NCBI RefSeq assembly: GCF_028737215.1
Contig: NZ_JAQZAM010000011.1
Location: 124,001-188,000 of the forward strand
DNA length: 64,000 nucleotides
Source of the DNA: Actinomycetospora chibensis
GTDB taxonomy: Bacteria; Actinomycetota; Actinomycetes; Mycobacteriales; Pseudonocardiaceae
Reading direction: 5' to 3'
The notes beneath the pieces are model-generated. The model searched no databases. It was not told the DNA's origin and saw only the letters and a program-made list of their open reading frames with translations. How positions within the stretch are numbered: position 1 is the first letter of the stretch; every line of letters begins with the position of its first letter. Positions 8,295 to 17,900 of this stretch are shown piece after piece. Made by a program: the position numbers and the translations under genes.

Positions 8295-9119
8295 ATGAGT
8301 GACGAGAAGCCGCGACCCGCCCCCACCCGGGCACGCCGCGGGACGAAGATGCGCCGGCGCCTGTCCGGGATGCTCGCCCTGGGCGTCGCGCTGGTCGCCG
8401 TCGGCGGCCTCTACACGGTGTTCACCCCGGAGCCCGACCAGGCGCTCGCGGCGGACCCCGCGATCGTGCGCGAGGGTCAGCAGATCTACGACAACTCCTG
8501 CATCACGTGCCACGGCACGAACCTGCAGGGCGTCGAGGGGCGCGGCCCGAGCCTCATCGGTGTCGGTGAGGCCTCGGTCTACTACCAGGTCTCCACCGGC
8601 CGGATGCCGCTCGCGGCCCAGGGTGCGGTCGCGGAGCGCAAGCCCCCGCGCTTCGACGAGGCCCAGGTCGACGCCCTGGGGGCGTTCATCCAGGCCAACG
8701 GCGGCGGTCCGGTGACGCCCGAGGAGAGCGGCGAGGCGCTGCGGGGCCAGGACCTCGGTCGCGGTGGCGAGCTGTTCCGCCTCAACTGCGCGTCGTGCCA
8801 CAACTTCACCGGCCGCGGCGGTGCGCTGTCCCAGGGCAAGTTCGCGCCGAACCTCGACCCGGCGAGCGAGTCGCAGATCTACGCGGCGATGCTCTCGGGT
8901 CCCGCCAACATGCCCACCTTCGCCGACACGCAGCTCTCCCCCGAGGAGAAGCGGGACATCATCGGCTACATCAAGTCGGTGGGCGCCGCCAACCCCGCGA
9001 AGGACCCTGGCGGCGTCGGGCTCGGAGGCTTCGGCCCCGTGCCGGAGGGCGTCGTGGCGTTCTTCGTCGGTCTCGCCGCCCTCATCGGTATCTCTCTGTG
9101 GATCGGATCCCGCCAGTGA
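8295..9119 (+). CDS. qcrC: Diheme cytochrome c subunit of the bcc complex
   Basis: Carries electrons from the Rieske centre to the CuA site of the oxidase, replacing a soluble cytochrome c. One N-terminal membrane segment (about residues 24-43) is followed by two cytochrome c domains with haem motifs CITCH (Cys69, Cys72, His73) and CASCH (Cys165, Cys168, His169), then a C-terminal membrane anchor (EGVVAFFVGLAALIGISLW). I chose ATG at 8295, placing a basic MSDEKPRP N-terminus before the membrane segment; an in-frame GTG at 8223, directly after the ctaE stop, is the alternative. The stop overlaps the qcrA start (GTGA). Confidence 0.95.
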   Translation: MSDEKPRPAPTRARRGTKMRRRLSGMLALGVALVAVGGLYTVFTPEPDQALAADPAIVREGQQIYDNSCITCHGTNLQGVEGRGPSLIGVGEASVYYQVSTGRMPLAAQGAVAERKPPRFDEAQVDALGAFIQANGGGPVTPEESGEALRGQDLGRGGELFRLNCASCHNFTGRGGALSQGKFAPNLDPASESQIYAAMLSGPANMPTFADTQLSPEEKRDIIGYIKSVGAANPAKDPGGVGLGGFGPVPEGVVAFFVGLAALIGISLWIGSRQ

Positions 9120-10270
9120 CCCGCCCCGATCAGGGCGCTGACGCGCCCACGCAGTCGCACGACGGCCCGCGCATCCCCTCGGACGACGAGCTCGCCCGGA
9201 TGAGCACCGACGACCTCGTCCGTCTGGGCAACCAGATCGACGACCTCGAGGTCGTCTCGAACCGCGAGCGGTTCCCGGTGCCCGGCACCCGCGCCGAGCG
9301 CCGGGCCGAGCGCCAGGTCGCGGGCTGGTTCATCATCGCCGCGCTGTCGGGCATCGCCTTCCTCGTGGCGTTCATCGCCTGGCCCTGGGAGTACGTGGGC
9401 CCGGGCGAGGAGGGCGGCGTCCTCTACGCGCTCTACACCCCGGTCATCGGGTTCCTCTTCGGCCTCTCGGTGTTCGCGGTCGGCATGGGTGTGATCGCGT
9501 ACTCGAAGAAGCTGCTGCCCGAGGATCTGACGATCCAGCAGCGTCACGACGGCCGGTCCTCGGAGATCGACCGGCGCACGGCGGCCGCCCGCCTGGTCCA
9601 GACCGGGCAACAGAGCGGCATCACGCGGCGCAAGCTGGTGTACCGGTCGATCGGTGCCGCCGGCGGCGTGCTCGGGCTCGGTGTGCTCGTGGCGGCCTTC
9701 GGGGGCCTGGTCAAGAACCCGTGGAAGGAGGGGCCGAACTCGCCCCTGCTCATCACGGGCTGGCACTCCGAGGACGGCGAGCGGGTCTACATGCGCCGCG
9801 ACACCGGGGAGTCCGAGGAGGTCGTGCTGGTGCGTTCGGGCGACCTCGCCCCGGGCGCGATCGAGACGGTCTACCCGTTCAAGGAGTCCCAGCGCACGCA
9901 CCCGGAGGAGCTCGCCGAGGTCCTGCGGTCCCCCGACTCGCCGGTGATGCTCATCCACCTGCGTCCCGACGTCACCGTCATCAAGCGGGCCGGCCAGGAG
10001 GACTTCAACTACGGGGCCCTGTTCGCCTACTCGAAGATCTGCAGCCACATGGGGTGCCCCACGTCGCTGTACGAGGACCAGACGAACCGCATCCTCTGCC
10101 CGTGCCACCAGTCGCAGTTCCAGGCGAACGAGTACGCCAAGCCCGTCTTCGGCCCGGCGACCCGTCCGCTGGCGCAACTGCCGATCGCGGTGGACGATCA
10201 GGGATATCTGTACGCGCGCAGCGACTTCATTGAACCGGTGGGTCCGGCGTTCTGGGAGCGAAGGTCATGA
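9116..10270 (+). CDS. qcrA: Rieske iron-sulfur subunit of the bcc complex
   Basis: 384 residues. Three membrane segments (about 70-90, 104-128, 176-199), as in actinobacterial QcrA rather than the single anchor of mitochondria, precede the Rieske domain. Cluster ligands are Cys309, His311, Cys328 and His331 within CSHMGC and CPCHQSQF; Cys314 and Cys330 give the structural disulfide. GTG at 9116 overlaps the qcrC TGA and the stop overlaps the qcrB ATG (ATGA), so the three genes are read as one coupled unit. Function: oxidises menaquinol and passes electrons to QcrC. Confidence 0.97.
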   Translation: MTRPDQGADAPTQSHDGPRIPSDDELARMSTDDLVRLGNQIDDLEVVSNRERFPVPGTRAERRAERQVAGWFIIAALSGIAFLVAFIAWPWEYVGPGEEGGVLYALYTPVIGFLFGLSVFAVGMGVIAYSKKLLPEDLTIQQRHDGRSSEIDRRTAAARLVQTGQQSGITRRKLVYRSIGAAGGVLGLGVLVAAFGGLVKNPWKEGPNSPLLITGWHSEDGERVYMRRDTGESEEVVLVRSGDLAPGAIETVYPFKESQRTHPEELAEVLRSPDSPVMLIHLRPDVTVIKRAGQEDFNYGALFAYSKICSHMGCPTSLYEDQTNRILCPCHQSQFQANEYAKPVFGPATRPLAQLPIAVDDQGYLYARSDFIEPVGPAFWERRS

Positions 10271-11949
10271 GTGCGATCACCACACCCACCCGCAAGGGCG
10301 GCGGCACGGCGATGAAGCTCGTCGGCACGGCCGCTGACGAGGCGGACAGCCGGTTCCACCCGGCCGGGCCGATGCGGCGTCAGATCAACAAGGTCTTTCC
10401 CACGCACTGGTCGTTCATGCTGGGCGAGATCAACATGTACGCCTTCATCGTGCTGCTGCTCTCGGGCACCTGGCTGGCGATCTTCTACGACCCCTCGATG
10501 GCCGAGACCACCTACACCGGCGTGTTCCAGCCGTTGCAGGGCGTCGAGATGACCAAGGCGTACGAGTCGACGCTGAACATCTCGTTCGAGGTGCGCGGCG
10601 GTCTGTTCATCCGCCAGGTCCACCACTGGGCGGCGCTGCTCTACGTCGCGGCGATGATCGCGCACATGATGCGGACGTTCTTCACAGGAGCGTTCCGCCG
10701 CCCGCGCGAGACCAACTGGGTCCTCGGCGTCGTCCTGCTGCTCACGGGCATGATCGAGGGCTTCCTCGGCTACTCGCTGCCCGACGACCTGCTCTCGGGC
10801 ACCGGCCTCCGCACCGGCGTCTCGGCGATCATCATGTCGATCCCCGTGGTGGGCACGTGGCTGCAGTGGGCCATCTTCGGCGGCGAGTACCCGGGCACGA
10901 TCATCATCCCGCGCCTCTACATCGTCCACGTCTTCCTGCTCCCGGGGCTGATCACCGCGGTGATCGCGATCCACGTGGCGCTGGTGTGGTTCCAGAAGCA
11001 CACCCAGTTCCCCGGCCCCGGCCGCACCGAGCGCAACGTCGTCGGCGTCCGCATCCTCCCGACGTTCGCCACCAAGGCCGGCGGCTTCACCGTCGTCTCG
11101 GTGGGCCTCATGGCGGCGATGGGCGGCCTGTTCCAGATCAACCCGATCTGGAACCTCGGCCCGTACAACCCGGCCAAGGTCTCGGCGGGCTCGCAGCCCG
11201 ACTGGTACATGGCCGTGTTCGACGGCGCCGTCCGGCTGTGGCCGTCGTGGGAGATGTATCTGTTCGGGACCTACACGATCCCGGCGATCTTCTTCCCGGC
11301 CGTGATCGGGATGGGCATCCTCACCACGCTGCTCGCGCTCTACCCGCTGCTCGAGCGCAAGCTGACCGGCGACGACGCCCACCACAACCTGCTCCAGCGC
11401 CCGCGTGACGTCCCCGTGCGGACGGCCACCGGCGTGATGGCCATGACCTTCTACTTCTGGCTGGTCGTGGCCTGCGGCAACGACATCATCGGCTACACGT
11501 TCGACATCTCCCTGAACGTGATGACGTGGATCGGGCGCATCGGGCTGCTCGTCCTGCCGCCGCTCGTGTACTTCGCGACATACCGGATCTGCCTGGGCCT
11601 CCAGCGCAGCGACCGCGAGGTGCTCGAGCACGGCATCGAGACCGGGCACATCAAGCGCCTGCCGCACGGTGAGTTCGTCGAGGTGCACCAGCCGCTGGGT
11701 GGCGTCGACGAGCACGGCCACCCCGTGCCGCTCGCCTACCAGGGCGCCAAGGTGCCGAAGCGCATGAACGACCTCGGTTCCGCGGGCCAGCCCCTCAAGG
11801 GCGGCTGGTTCCGTCCGGACCCGGCCGAGGAGCAGGAAGCCCTCGGCGGCGGCCACGGTGGTGGCGACCCGATGCAGGTCGAGCCCGGCGAGCAGCGCGA
11901 GCTCGCCGGCCGTCCGGACGCCGGGCGCCCGCGCGACATCCAGGAGTAG
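10267..11949 (+). CDS. qcrB: Cytochrome b subunit of the bcc complex
   Basis: 560 residues. Carries the two b haems and both quinone sites. Haem-ligand His residues are seen in [20 protein letters not shown] (His119/120 and His133) and in [17 protein letters not shown] (His221 and His236). The quinol-oxidation site includes [13 protein letters not shown] and PDWY in place of the PEWY of other cytochromes b, a change I recall as normal for actinobacterial QcrB but have not checked. The last 130 residues are a charged cytoplasmic tail. QcrB is the target of telacebec-type inhibitors in mycobacteria. The operon ends here, followed by a 16-bp hairpin. Confidence 0.97.
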   Translation: MSAITTPTRKGGGTAMKLVGTAADEADSRFHPAGPMRRQINKVFPTHWSFMLGEINMYAFIVLLLSGTWLAIFYDPSMAETTYTGVFQPLQGVEMTKAYESTLNISFEVRGGLFIRQVHHWAALLYVAAMIAHMMRTFFTGAFRRPRETNWVLGVVLLLTGMIEGFLGYSLPDDLLSGTGLRTGVSAIIMSIPVVGTWLQWAIFGGEYPGTIIIPRLYIVHVFLLPGLITAVIAIHVALVWFQKHTQFPGPGRTERNVVGVRILPTFATKAGGFTVVSVGLMAAMGGLFQINPIWNLGPYNPAKVSAGSQPDWYMAVFDGAVRLWPSWEMYLFGTYTIPAIFFPAVIGMGILTTLLALYPLLERKLTGDDAHHNLLQRPRDVPVRTATGVMAMTFYFWLVVACGNDIIGYTFDISLNVMTWIGRIGLLVLPPLVYFATYRICLGLQRSDREVLEHGIETGHIKRLPHGEFVEVHQPLGGVDEHGHPVPLAYQGAKVPKRMNDLGSAGQPLKGGWFRPDPAEEQEALGGGHGGGDPMQVEPGEQRELAGRPDAGRPRDIQE

Positions 11950-11968
11950 TTCCGAGCACGTCCGCACG

Positions 11969-12007
11969 ACACGGGCCGGGAGCGTCATCGACGCTCCCGG
12001 CCCGTGT
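11969..12007 (+). terminator. Terminator after qcrB
   Basis: Perfect 16-bp stem (arms 11969-11984 and 11992-12007) with a seven-base loop, 20 bases after the qcrB stop, followed by GCGTTTGG. Confidence 0.85.
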
Positions 12008-12617
12008 GCGTTTGGTCGGTCCTCCCCGGCCCCCGGCCCCCGGAGCGCGTCAGCGCGTGCACCTCAGGTGCAAGCCCTGCGTCCACGCTGGCACTGAACG
12101 CCAGGATCGCCACAACGTCGCCTGAGCGACACGCCGAGGAGGGCGCTGGGGGCGCGTGAGCGCTCCAGGGGTCACGAGGGAGGGCTCCCCCGCGCCCCTG
12201 CCGCTCACAGGGCCTCTGAGGCCACGCTCGAGCTCGCTCACGGGGACGAGCCCTGAGCACCCAGGGGATCGTCCGGCCGCGATCTGCCGCTGTGGTTGAC
12301 GGGCACCCGCGTGCGACGGCGCCGGGCGGGCACCTGCCCGCCGCTCGGGATCGGCAACGCGACCTTCGTGGCCGCTCGACCTTCCCCGCCTCGGGCCTCG
12401 GGCCTCGGGCCTCGATCAGCAGGCGGAAACACACCGTCCACGTGCCACTGCCGGTACCTCTCGACCTGGTGATCTCCCGACCGCCCGCCCCACGGGCGGG
12501 CCGGGTCCCCGCTCCGATGGCACGAACGCGCCGTTCATGCGCGCAGAAGCAGCGAACGGCCCGTTCGCTCCACCGACCACGCCCGCCCCCGCACCTCGAG
12601 CCGGACGGAAGACACAC
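12008..12617. other. Gene-poor interval between qcrB and ctaF
   Basis: No convincing gene on either strand: the open frames are short, Arg/Pro-rich and lack start signals. In M. tuberculosis this position holds Rv2197c and mmpS3 (Rv2198c), so the interval looks like the remains of, or a replacement for, that pair. It contains two GAACG-type palindromes (12521-12539 and 12551-12569) and ends in the ctaF terminator. Confidence 0.6.
12521..12569. repeat. Two adjacent GAACG...CGTTC palindromes
   Basis: 12521-12539 pairs CACGAACG with CGTTCATG around three bases (one G-U). 12551-12569 pairs AGCGAACGG with CCGTTCGCT around one base. The segment GAAGCAGCGA just before the second is also found in the larger hairpin at 32787-32837, suggesting a family of intergenic palindromes. 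Confidence 0.6.
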
Positions 12618-12652
12618 CACAGCCCCGCTCCGACGGGCGGAGCGGGGCTGTG
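12618..12652 (-). terminator. Terminator after ctaF
   Basis: Perfect 15-bp stem (12618-12632 with 12638-12652) and a five-base loop, lying 27 bases downstream of the ctaF stop in the leftward direction. Confidence 0.85.
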
Positions 12653-12679
12653 AGGGCCTGGGATGAACCCGCGAGCGAG

Positions 12680-13078
12680 CTAGTGCGCCGACGGACCCGC
12701 GTGGTACTCGAACACGAGGCCGCAGATGGCGATGATGAGCGCGACGCCGGCGAGGACGATCAGCCACCACTGCCACAGGGCGATGCCGAAGCCCGTGAGG
12801 GCCGTGCCGCCCGCGACGGCGATGGGCCAGTAGCTCCCGGGGCTGAAGAAGCCGAGGTCGCCGGCGCCGTCCGACACCTCGGCCTCGGGGTTGTCCTCGG
12901 GCCGCTCCTCGAGCCGCCGGGCGACGAAGCGGAAGTACGTGCCGACGATGAGGGTCAGGCCGCCGGTCAGCGTCAGGGCGACGATGCCGACCTCCTCACC
13001 CGAGAGGATGCCGTACACGATCGCGCAGACGAAGCAGAAGACCGTGAGGATCTCGAAGATGCGGGATTCGACCTTCAC
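12680..13078 (-). CDS. ctaF: Cytochrome c oxidase subunit IV, actinobacterial type
   Basis: 132 residues with four hydrophobic segments. The N-terminus KVESRIFEILTVFCFVCAIVYG and the central GFFSPGSYWPI motif identify the actinobacterial subunit IV, a small membrane subunit of the aa3 oxidase. It follows ctaC by 34 bases on the same strand, so the two are an operon encoding oxidase subunits II and IV. Catalytic subunit I (ctaD) is not in this window, as in mycobacteria where it lies elsewhere. Confidence 0.93.
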   Translation of the reverse strand: MKVESRIFEILTVFCFVCAIVYGILSGEEVGIVALTLTGGLTLIVGTYFRFVARRLEERPEDNPEAEVSDGAGDLGFFSPGSYWPIAVAGGTALTGFGIALWQWWLIVLAGVALIIAICGLVFEYHAGPSAH

Positions 13079-13112
13079 CGGGTCCTCGCTCTCGACAGGG
13101 TGGGGCGGGCGG

Positions 13113-14057
13113 TCACTTGAACGCCTGCCGGGCGGTCGGGTCCGGGTTGGCGGGCTGCGTGGTGATCGACTCGGGGTTGCAGAGCTCGCCGCAGTTCATC
13201 GCCGCGAGAGCGGCGTTGGTGGTGAAGCCCTGGCCCGTCTGGGGGTCGATCCGCTGGCGGGTCTGGAGGAACTGTTCGAAGAGGGCCGGCGGCAGCGCCC
13301 GGACCTCGAAGTTCATCATCGAGTGGTAGGCGCCGCAGAACTCCGCGCAGCGGCCGACGAAGGCACCGGGACGCTCGATCCGGTCGATGACCCAGGTGTT
13401 CTTCTGGTCGTTCTCCTCCGGGTACGGGATGACGTCGCGCTTGAACAGGAACTCCGGCACCCAGAAGGAGTGGATGACGTCCTTCGACTCCTGGGTGAAC
13501 GCGATCGGCCGGTCGGTGGGCAGCACCAGGATCGGCACGGAGGTCGTGGTGCCGACGACGGAGGCCGGGAGCCCGTTGGGCGCGATGGTCTGCGGGTAGC
13601 CGAACTCCCAGTTCCACTGGAACCCGGTGATCGTGACCTGCAGTTCGTTGCCCTCCGCCTCGCGGTCGACGACGTTCTGCACGACGACGGTGAAGTAGAA
13701 GAGCACCGCGACGATCACCAGCGGCACGACTGTGAGCACGAGCTCCAGCGGCAGGTTGTACTGGAACTGGCGCGGGAGGTCGGACTCGCCGGCGCGCTTG
13801 CGGTGGAAGGCGACGGTCCAGGCCGTGAGGCCCCAGACGATGACGCCGACGACGAGGGCGGCGACCGCGGCCCAGGTCCACAGCGTGCGCATCTGCGTGG
13901 CCTCGGGCGTGACACCGACCGGCCAGCCGAAGCGGAGGACCTCGTCCACCGAGCATCCGGAGGTGGTCACCGCTACGACGACGGCGGCCGCAGCCAGTCC
14001 CAGGACCCGGCGTGCGCGCCCGGTGCGGGCCCGGGGCGGCGTCCCATCTCGGCGCAC
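13113..14057 (-). CDS. ctaC: Cytochrome c oxidase subunit II (CuA)
   Basis: 314 residues. A Lys/Arg-rich start and hydrophobic stretch end in TTSGC (Cys35), a possible lipoprotein cleavage site. Two membrane helices follow (about 60-82 and 105-130), then a periplasmic CuA domain with FQWNWEF and the copper ligands in GRCAEFCGAYHSMM (Cys, Cys, His, Met). The C-terminal 50 residues with an extra Cys pair (NCGELC) go beyond the CuA fold. GTG at 14057 is chosen because GAGGAGGAAGG stands eight bases upstream. The frame is open to 14243, but a likely -10 box (14167-14172) lies inside that extension. Confidence 0.93.
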   Translation of the reverse strand: MRRDGTPPRARTGRARRVLGLAAAAVVVAVTTSGCSVDEVLRFGWPVGVTPEATQMRTLWTWAAVAALVVGVIVWGLTAWTVAFHRKRAGESDLPRQFQYNLPLELVLTVVPLVIVAVLFYFTVVVQNVVDREAEGNELQVTITGFQWNWEFGYPQTIAPNGLPASVVGTTTSVPILVLPTDRPIAFTQESKDVIHSFWVPEFLFKRDVIPYPEENDQKNTWVIDRIERPGAFVGRCAEFCGAYHSMMNFEVRALPPALFEQFLQTRQRIDPQTGQGFTTNAALAAMNCGELCNPESITTQPANPDPTARQAFK

Positions 14058-14166
14058 TGCTGCTGCCTTCCTCCTCGCACGGTGCACGCCATCCGACCAG
14101 GGGCCGAGAACGGCTCCGGACGGTGCGGCGAGCGGCCCGGCGACCCGGGCCCCGACGTCGGAGCGG

Positions 14167-14172
14167 AGACTA
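14167..14172 (-). promoter_or_regulatory. -10 element TAGTCT for ctaC-ctaF
   Basis: TAGTCT on the minus strand about 110 bases before the ctaC GTG. It gives a leader of roughly 100 bases carrying a strong Shine-Dalgarno sequence. The 14058-14308 interval is the shared promoter region of ctaC and asnB. Confidence 0.4.
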
Positions 14173-14308
14173 TCCGAGCGAGCCACTACGCGCTGTCGGA
14201 GGGGCGCGCGGGGTGTCACGGAGCGGCGCATCCGGGTCGTCATACTGAGCGCATCCCGCCCCTCGGGGCGGCGGCGGTGGCCCCGGAACCGGAGGTGTCA
14301 GCGGACGC

Positions 14309-16216
14309 GTGTGCGGCCTGATGGGATTGATCACGCCCGGCGGTGAGGGCGCGGCGCGTGCCGACGCGGTGCGGGCGAGCCTCGCGTGCATGCGCCACCG
14401 CGGGCCGGACGAGTCCGGCGTGTGGCACGACGACGACGTGGCGCTGGGCTTCAACCGACTCTCGATCATCGACGTCGAGAACTCGCACCAACCCCTGACC
14501 TACGCGAGCGATCGCTACCGCATCGTCTTCAACGGCGAGATCTACAACTACCTCGAGCTGCGCGAGGAGCTCGCGCGTGACCACGGCGCCCGATTCGTCA
14601 CCGACGGGGACACCGAGGCCATCGTCGCCGCCTACGACGTCTGGGGTCCCGACGCGGTCCGCCGCCTGCGCGGCATGTTCGCGTTCCTGATCTGGGACAC
14701 CCACGAGCGCATGCTGTTCGGCGCCCGCGACCCGTTCGGCATCAAGCCCCTCTTCGTCTCCGCCGGGCCGCACGGCGTGGCGTTCGCCAGCGAGAAGAAG
14801 AGCCTGCTCGAGCTGGCGAAGGGTCTCGGCGAGCCGACCACCGCGCCCGACCCGACCGCGCTGCAGCACTACCTGCAGCTGCAGTACGTGCCGGAGCCGC
14901 TCTCGCTGCACCGCTCCATCCGCCGCGTCGAGTCGGGGACGAGCTTCACCGTCTCCCCCGGCGAGCCGATGTCGACGGAGCGCTACTTCGTCCCGACCTT
15001 CGACGAGAAGCCGGTCGACGACGAGGCCCGCGTGCACGCCGAGATCACCGAGGTCCTGCGCGACTCGGTGGCGAAGCACATGCGCGCCGACGTCACCGTG
15101 GGCGCGTTCCTCTCCGGCGGCATCGACTCCACGGTCATCGCCGCGCTCGCCAAGGAGCACAACCCGGACCTCATCACCTTCACCACGGGCTTCGAGCGCG
15201 ACGGCTACTCCGAGGTCGACGTCGCGCGCGAGTCGGCCGAGGCGATCGGCGTCCGCCACGTCGTCCGCACCGTCACCGCCCAGGAGATGATGGACGCGCT
15301 GCCGCTCATCGTCTGGTACCTCGACGACCCGGTGGCCGACCCCGCACTGGTGCCCCTGTGGTTCGTGGCGCGCGAGGCCCGCAAGCACGTCAAGGTCGTG
15401 CTCTCCGGCGAGGGAGCCGACGAGCTGTTCGGCGGCTACACCATCTACAAGGAGCCGCTCTCGCTCGCGCCGTTCGAGAAGCTGCCCGGGGCGGTGCGCA
15501 AGCTCGCCGGGTCGCTGTCGGCGAAACTGCCCGACGGCGTGCGCGGCAAGGACCTCCTGCGCCGCGGCGCGCTCCCCCTCGAGGAGCGCTACTACGGCAA
15601 CGCGCGGATCTTCCGCAACGACCAGCTCGCCGCGGTCCTGCGCGGGCACGACCCCGAGCTCTCGCACGTCGACATCACCGCGCCGCTCTACGCCGACTCG
15701 GGCTCCTGGGACCCGGTGGCGCGGATGCAGCACGTCGACCTCTTCACGTGGCTGCGCGGCGACATCCTCGTCAAGGCCGACAAGATGACGATGGCCAACT
15801 CGCTCGAGCTGCGCGTGCCGTTCCTCGACAAGGAGGTCTTCGAGGTCGCGTCGCACCTGCCGACCGACCAGAAGGTCGCCTACGGCACGACGAAGTACGC
15901 GCTGCGCCGGGCGATCGACGGCATCGTGCCGCCGCACGTCCTGAACCGCCGCAAGCTCGGCTTCCCGGTGCCGATCCGCCACTGGCTCGCCCACGACATG
16001 CTCGAGTGGGCCCGGGAGATCGTCCGCGACTCCCAGACCGACGCGATCCTCGACAAGGCCGCGGTGCTGCGCCTGATCGACGACCACCGCGCCGGCCCCG
16101 TCGACCACTCGCGGCGGATCTGGACGATCCTGGTGTTCATGCTCTGGCACGGCATCTTCGTCGAGGAGCGCATCCGCCCCGCGATCCCGGAGCCGAACTA
16201 CCCGGTGTATGCGTGA
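14309..16216 (+). CDS. asnB: Glutamine-dependent amidotransferase, AsnB/LtsA family
   Basis: 635 residues. The start GTG is fixed because the next codon is the catalytic Cys2 (MCGLMGL) exposed after Met removal. The glutaminase domain shows RHRGPDESG, FNGEIYNY and DGDTEAI; the synthetase domain has the ATP loop LSGGIDST (about residue 268) and LSGEGADELFGGY. Annotated members make asparagine, but the Corynebacterium LtsA and mycobacterial AsnB (Rv2201) group at this locus is known to amidate meso-diaminopimelate in peptidoglycan and to affect lysozyme resistance. Given the synteny, that cell-wall role is my preferred inference. Confidence 0.93.
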   Translation: MCGLMGLITPGGEGAARADAVRASLACMRHRGPDESGVWHDDDVALGFNRLSIIDVENSHQPLTYASDRYRIVFNGEIYNYLELREELARDHGARFVTDGDTEAIVAAYDVWGPDAVRRLRGMFAFLIWDTHERMLFGARDPFGIKPLFVSAGPHGVAFASEKKSLLELAKGLGEPTTAPDPTALQHYLQLQYVPEPLSLHRSIRRVESGTSFTVSPGEPMSTERYFVPTFDEKPVDDEARVHAEITEVLRDSVAKHMRADVTVGAFLSGGIDSTVIAALAKEHNPDLITFTTGFERDGYSEVDVARESAEAIGVRHVVRTVTAQEMMDALPLIVWYLDDPVADPALVPLWFVAREARKHVKVVLSGEGADELFGGYTIYKEPLSLAPFEKLPGAVRKLAGSLSAKLPDGVRGKDLLRRGALPLEERYYGNARIFRNDQLAAVLRGHDPELSHVDITAPLYADSGSWDPVARMQHVDLFTWLRGDILVKADKMTMANSLELRVPFLDKEVFEVASHLPTDQKVAYGTTKYALRRAIDGIVPPHVLNRRKLGFPVPIRHWLAHDMLEWAREIVRDSQTDAILDKAAVLRLIDDHRAGPVDHSRRIWTILVFMLWHGIFVEERIRPAIPEPNYPVYA

Positions 16217-16263
16217 ACGTGCCGGACGTAACGGTGCGGTCCCTCTGATGGCGGCTTTCACCT

Positions 16264-16283
16264 AGGGTCGAACGTTGGTCCGA
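16264..16283 (+). promoter_or_regulatory. -10 TAGGGT overlapping an SOS-box-like site, PfkB kinase gene
   Basis: TCGAAC-GTTG-GTCCGA (16268-16283) matches the actinobacterial LexA consensus TCGAAC-N4-GTTCGA at 11 of 12 positions. It begins at the last base of TAGGGT (16263-16268), a plausible -10 box about 40 bases before the kinase ATG. Confidence 0.45.
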
Positions 16284-16310
16284 AGGACGTACCGCCAGCG
16301 AGAGGCATCC

Positions 16311-17297
16311 ATGGACGTACTGGGAATCGGCAACGCGATCGTCGACGTGTTGTTCCGCAGCGACGACGACACCATCCGCGGGCACGACCTGCCCAAGGGC
16401 GGGATGACGCTCATCGACGAGGCCCAGGCCGAGAAGCTGTACGCCGAGGCGAGCGACACCACCGAGCGCTCCGGGGGCAGCGTCGCGAACACCATCGCCA
16501 TCGCCGCCACCCTCGGCGCGGACGCGGGCTACGTGGGCAAGGTGTCGGACGACCGTCTCGGCGACTCGTTCACCGACTCGATCCGGTCGCACGGGGTCGC
16601 GTTCACGACGCCGGCGCTGTCCGGGAGCCCCGCGACCGCGCGGTGTCTGATCATGGTGACGCCCGACGGCGAGCGCACGATGTCGACGTTCCTCGGTGCC
16701 TGCACGGCGCTGGGGCCCGACGACATCGAGCAGGGCGACGTCGCCGGCAGCAAGGTCAGCCTCATCGAGGGCTACCTCGCCGACACCGAGCACGCGCGCC
16801 GGACGATCGGCAAGATCGTCGACGCCGCGGCGAAGAGCGACGCGAAGGTCGGCCTGACGCTGTCGGACGCCGGCTGCGTCGACCGCCACCGCGAGTACTT
16901 CCGCGAGCTGTGCCGCGAGAACGTCGAGATCCTCATCGCCGACGAGGACGAGGTCGCGGCGCTCGTCGGGGACGACCCGATCGAGGGCCTGCTGCGCGAC
17001 CAGGGCGGCAACTGCGAGATCGTCGTCGTCACGCACGGCCCGAAGGGCTCGACGATCTACGGCGTCGGCGGCTCCCGCCACGAGGTGGAGGCCCGCCCGG
17101 CCGACGAGCTCGTCGACACCACCGGTGCCGGCGACGCCTACGCGGGCGGCTTCCTGTACGGCTGGACCCGCGGGCTCGACGTCGGTGTGGCCGGCCGGAT
17201 CGGCTCGGTCGCCGCGTCGCACGTCGTCGCCCAGATGGGGGCGCAGCCGCCGGAGGACCTGCGGCAGAAGGTCGCCGCGGAGGTCCCCGACCTGTAG
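16311..17297 (+). CDS. PfkB-family sugar/nucleoside kinase (adenosine kinase-like)
   Basis: 328 residues, ATG at 16311 after GCGAGAGG. Signatures: GGSVANTIAIAATLGA (substrate loop) and DTTGAGDAYAGGFL (anion hole and catalytic Asp). VLGIGNAIVDVLFRSDD at the N-terminus and GGMTLID are typical of the adenosine kinase branch of PfkB. The syntenic mycobacterial gene is adenosine kinase Rv2202c, but there it is on the opposite strand, so orthology is not assured. Probably salvages a nucleoside or sugar with ATP. It converges on the Fe-S carrier gene across a shared terminator. Confidence 0.87.
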   Translation: MDVLGIGNAIVDVLFRSDDDTIRGHDLPKGGMTLIDEAQAEKLYAEASDTTERSGGSVANTIAIAATLGADAGYVGKVSDDRLGDSFTDSIRSHGVAFTTPALSGSPATARCLIMVTPDGERTMSTFLGACTALGPDDIEQGDVAGSKVSLIEGYLADTEHARRTIGKIVDAAAKSDAKVGLTLSDAGCVDRHREYFRELCRENVEILIADEDEVAALVGDDPIEGLLRDQGGNCEIVVVTHGPKGSTIYGVGGSRHEVEARPADELVDTTGAGDAYAGGFLYGWTRGLDVGVAGRIGSVAASHVVAQMGAQPPEDLRQKVAAEVPDL

Positions 17298-17308
17298 GAC
17301 GCCGGACA

Positions 17309-17350
17309 CACAGCGGCCCCGGACCTCGAGCGAGGTCCGGGGCCGCTGTG
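17309..17350. terminator. Bidirectional terminator between the kinase and erpA genes
   Basis: Perfect 20-bp inverted repeat (17309-17328 with 17331-17350) between convergent genes, 11 bases after one stop and 8 bases after the other; it can serve both strands. Confidence 0.88.
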
Positions 17351-17358
17351 CTGTCGGG

Positions 17359-17730
17359 TCAGTTGAAGCTGTCGCCGCAGGCGCAGGACCCGCCGGCGTT
17401 GGGGTTGTCGATCGTGAACCCCTGCTTCTCGATGGTGTCGACGAAGTCGATGACCGCACCCTGCAGGTACGGCGCGCTCATGCGGTCGACGGAGACGGTG
17501 AGCCCGTTGAAGTCGACGTTGAGGTCGCCGTCGAGGCTGCGGTCGTCGAAGAAGAGCTGGTACTTGAGACCCGCGCACCCGCCCGGCTGGACGGCGATGC
17601 GCAGCGACATGTCGTTGCGGCCCTCCTGGTCGAGCAGGGCCTTGGCCTTGCCGGCGGCGGAGTCGGTCAGCTCGACACCGTGCGCGGCCTCGGTGACCGC
17701 GGAGGGCGCGGTCGGGTTCTCGACGGTCAT
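17359..17730 (-). CDS. erpA: A-type iron-sulfur carrier (HesB/ErpA)
   Basis: 123 residues. Holds and passes Fe-S clusters to apo-proteins. The three conserved Cys are present: Cys52 in QPGGCAGLKY, and Cys116 and Cys118 in GSCACGDSF near the C-terminus. The N-terminal 20 residues are a variable acidic tail. ATG at 17730 follows AAGGGAG. It corresponds to Rv2204c by position. Likely clients in the window are LipA, QcrA and the Rieske oxygenase; this is inference. Confidence 0.93.
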   Translation of the reverse strand: MTVENPTAPSAVTEAAHGVELTDSAAGKAKALLDQEGRNDMSLRIAVQPGGCAGLKYQLFFDDRSLDGDLNVDFNGLTVSVDRMSAPYLQGAVIDFVDTIEKQGFTIDNPNAGGSCACGDSFN

Positions 17731-17900
17731 GGTTCTCCCTTGAGCTCCCGGGACGGACGCTGTGCACTACCCGCTGCGCACAACCCGGTCGCGGTGCCGT
17801 GTGTTCCTTCGGGGCGCCACATGATCCTGAAGGCCCCGCGGCCGGACTCCATCGTCGCACACGTCGGGCCCGTGCTCATGCGTGCGCGCGCTCACCCCCG

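Noticed and set aside
14058-14243. N-terminal extension of CtaC upstream of GTG 14057
   Set aside because: A strong GAGGAGGAAGG precedes 14057 and a -10 box lies within the extension; the extra residues have no signal-peptide character.
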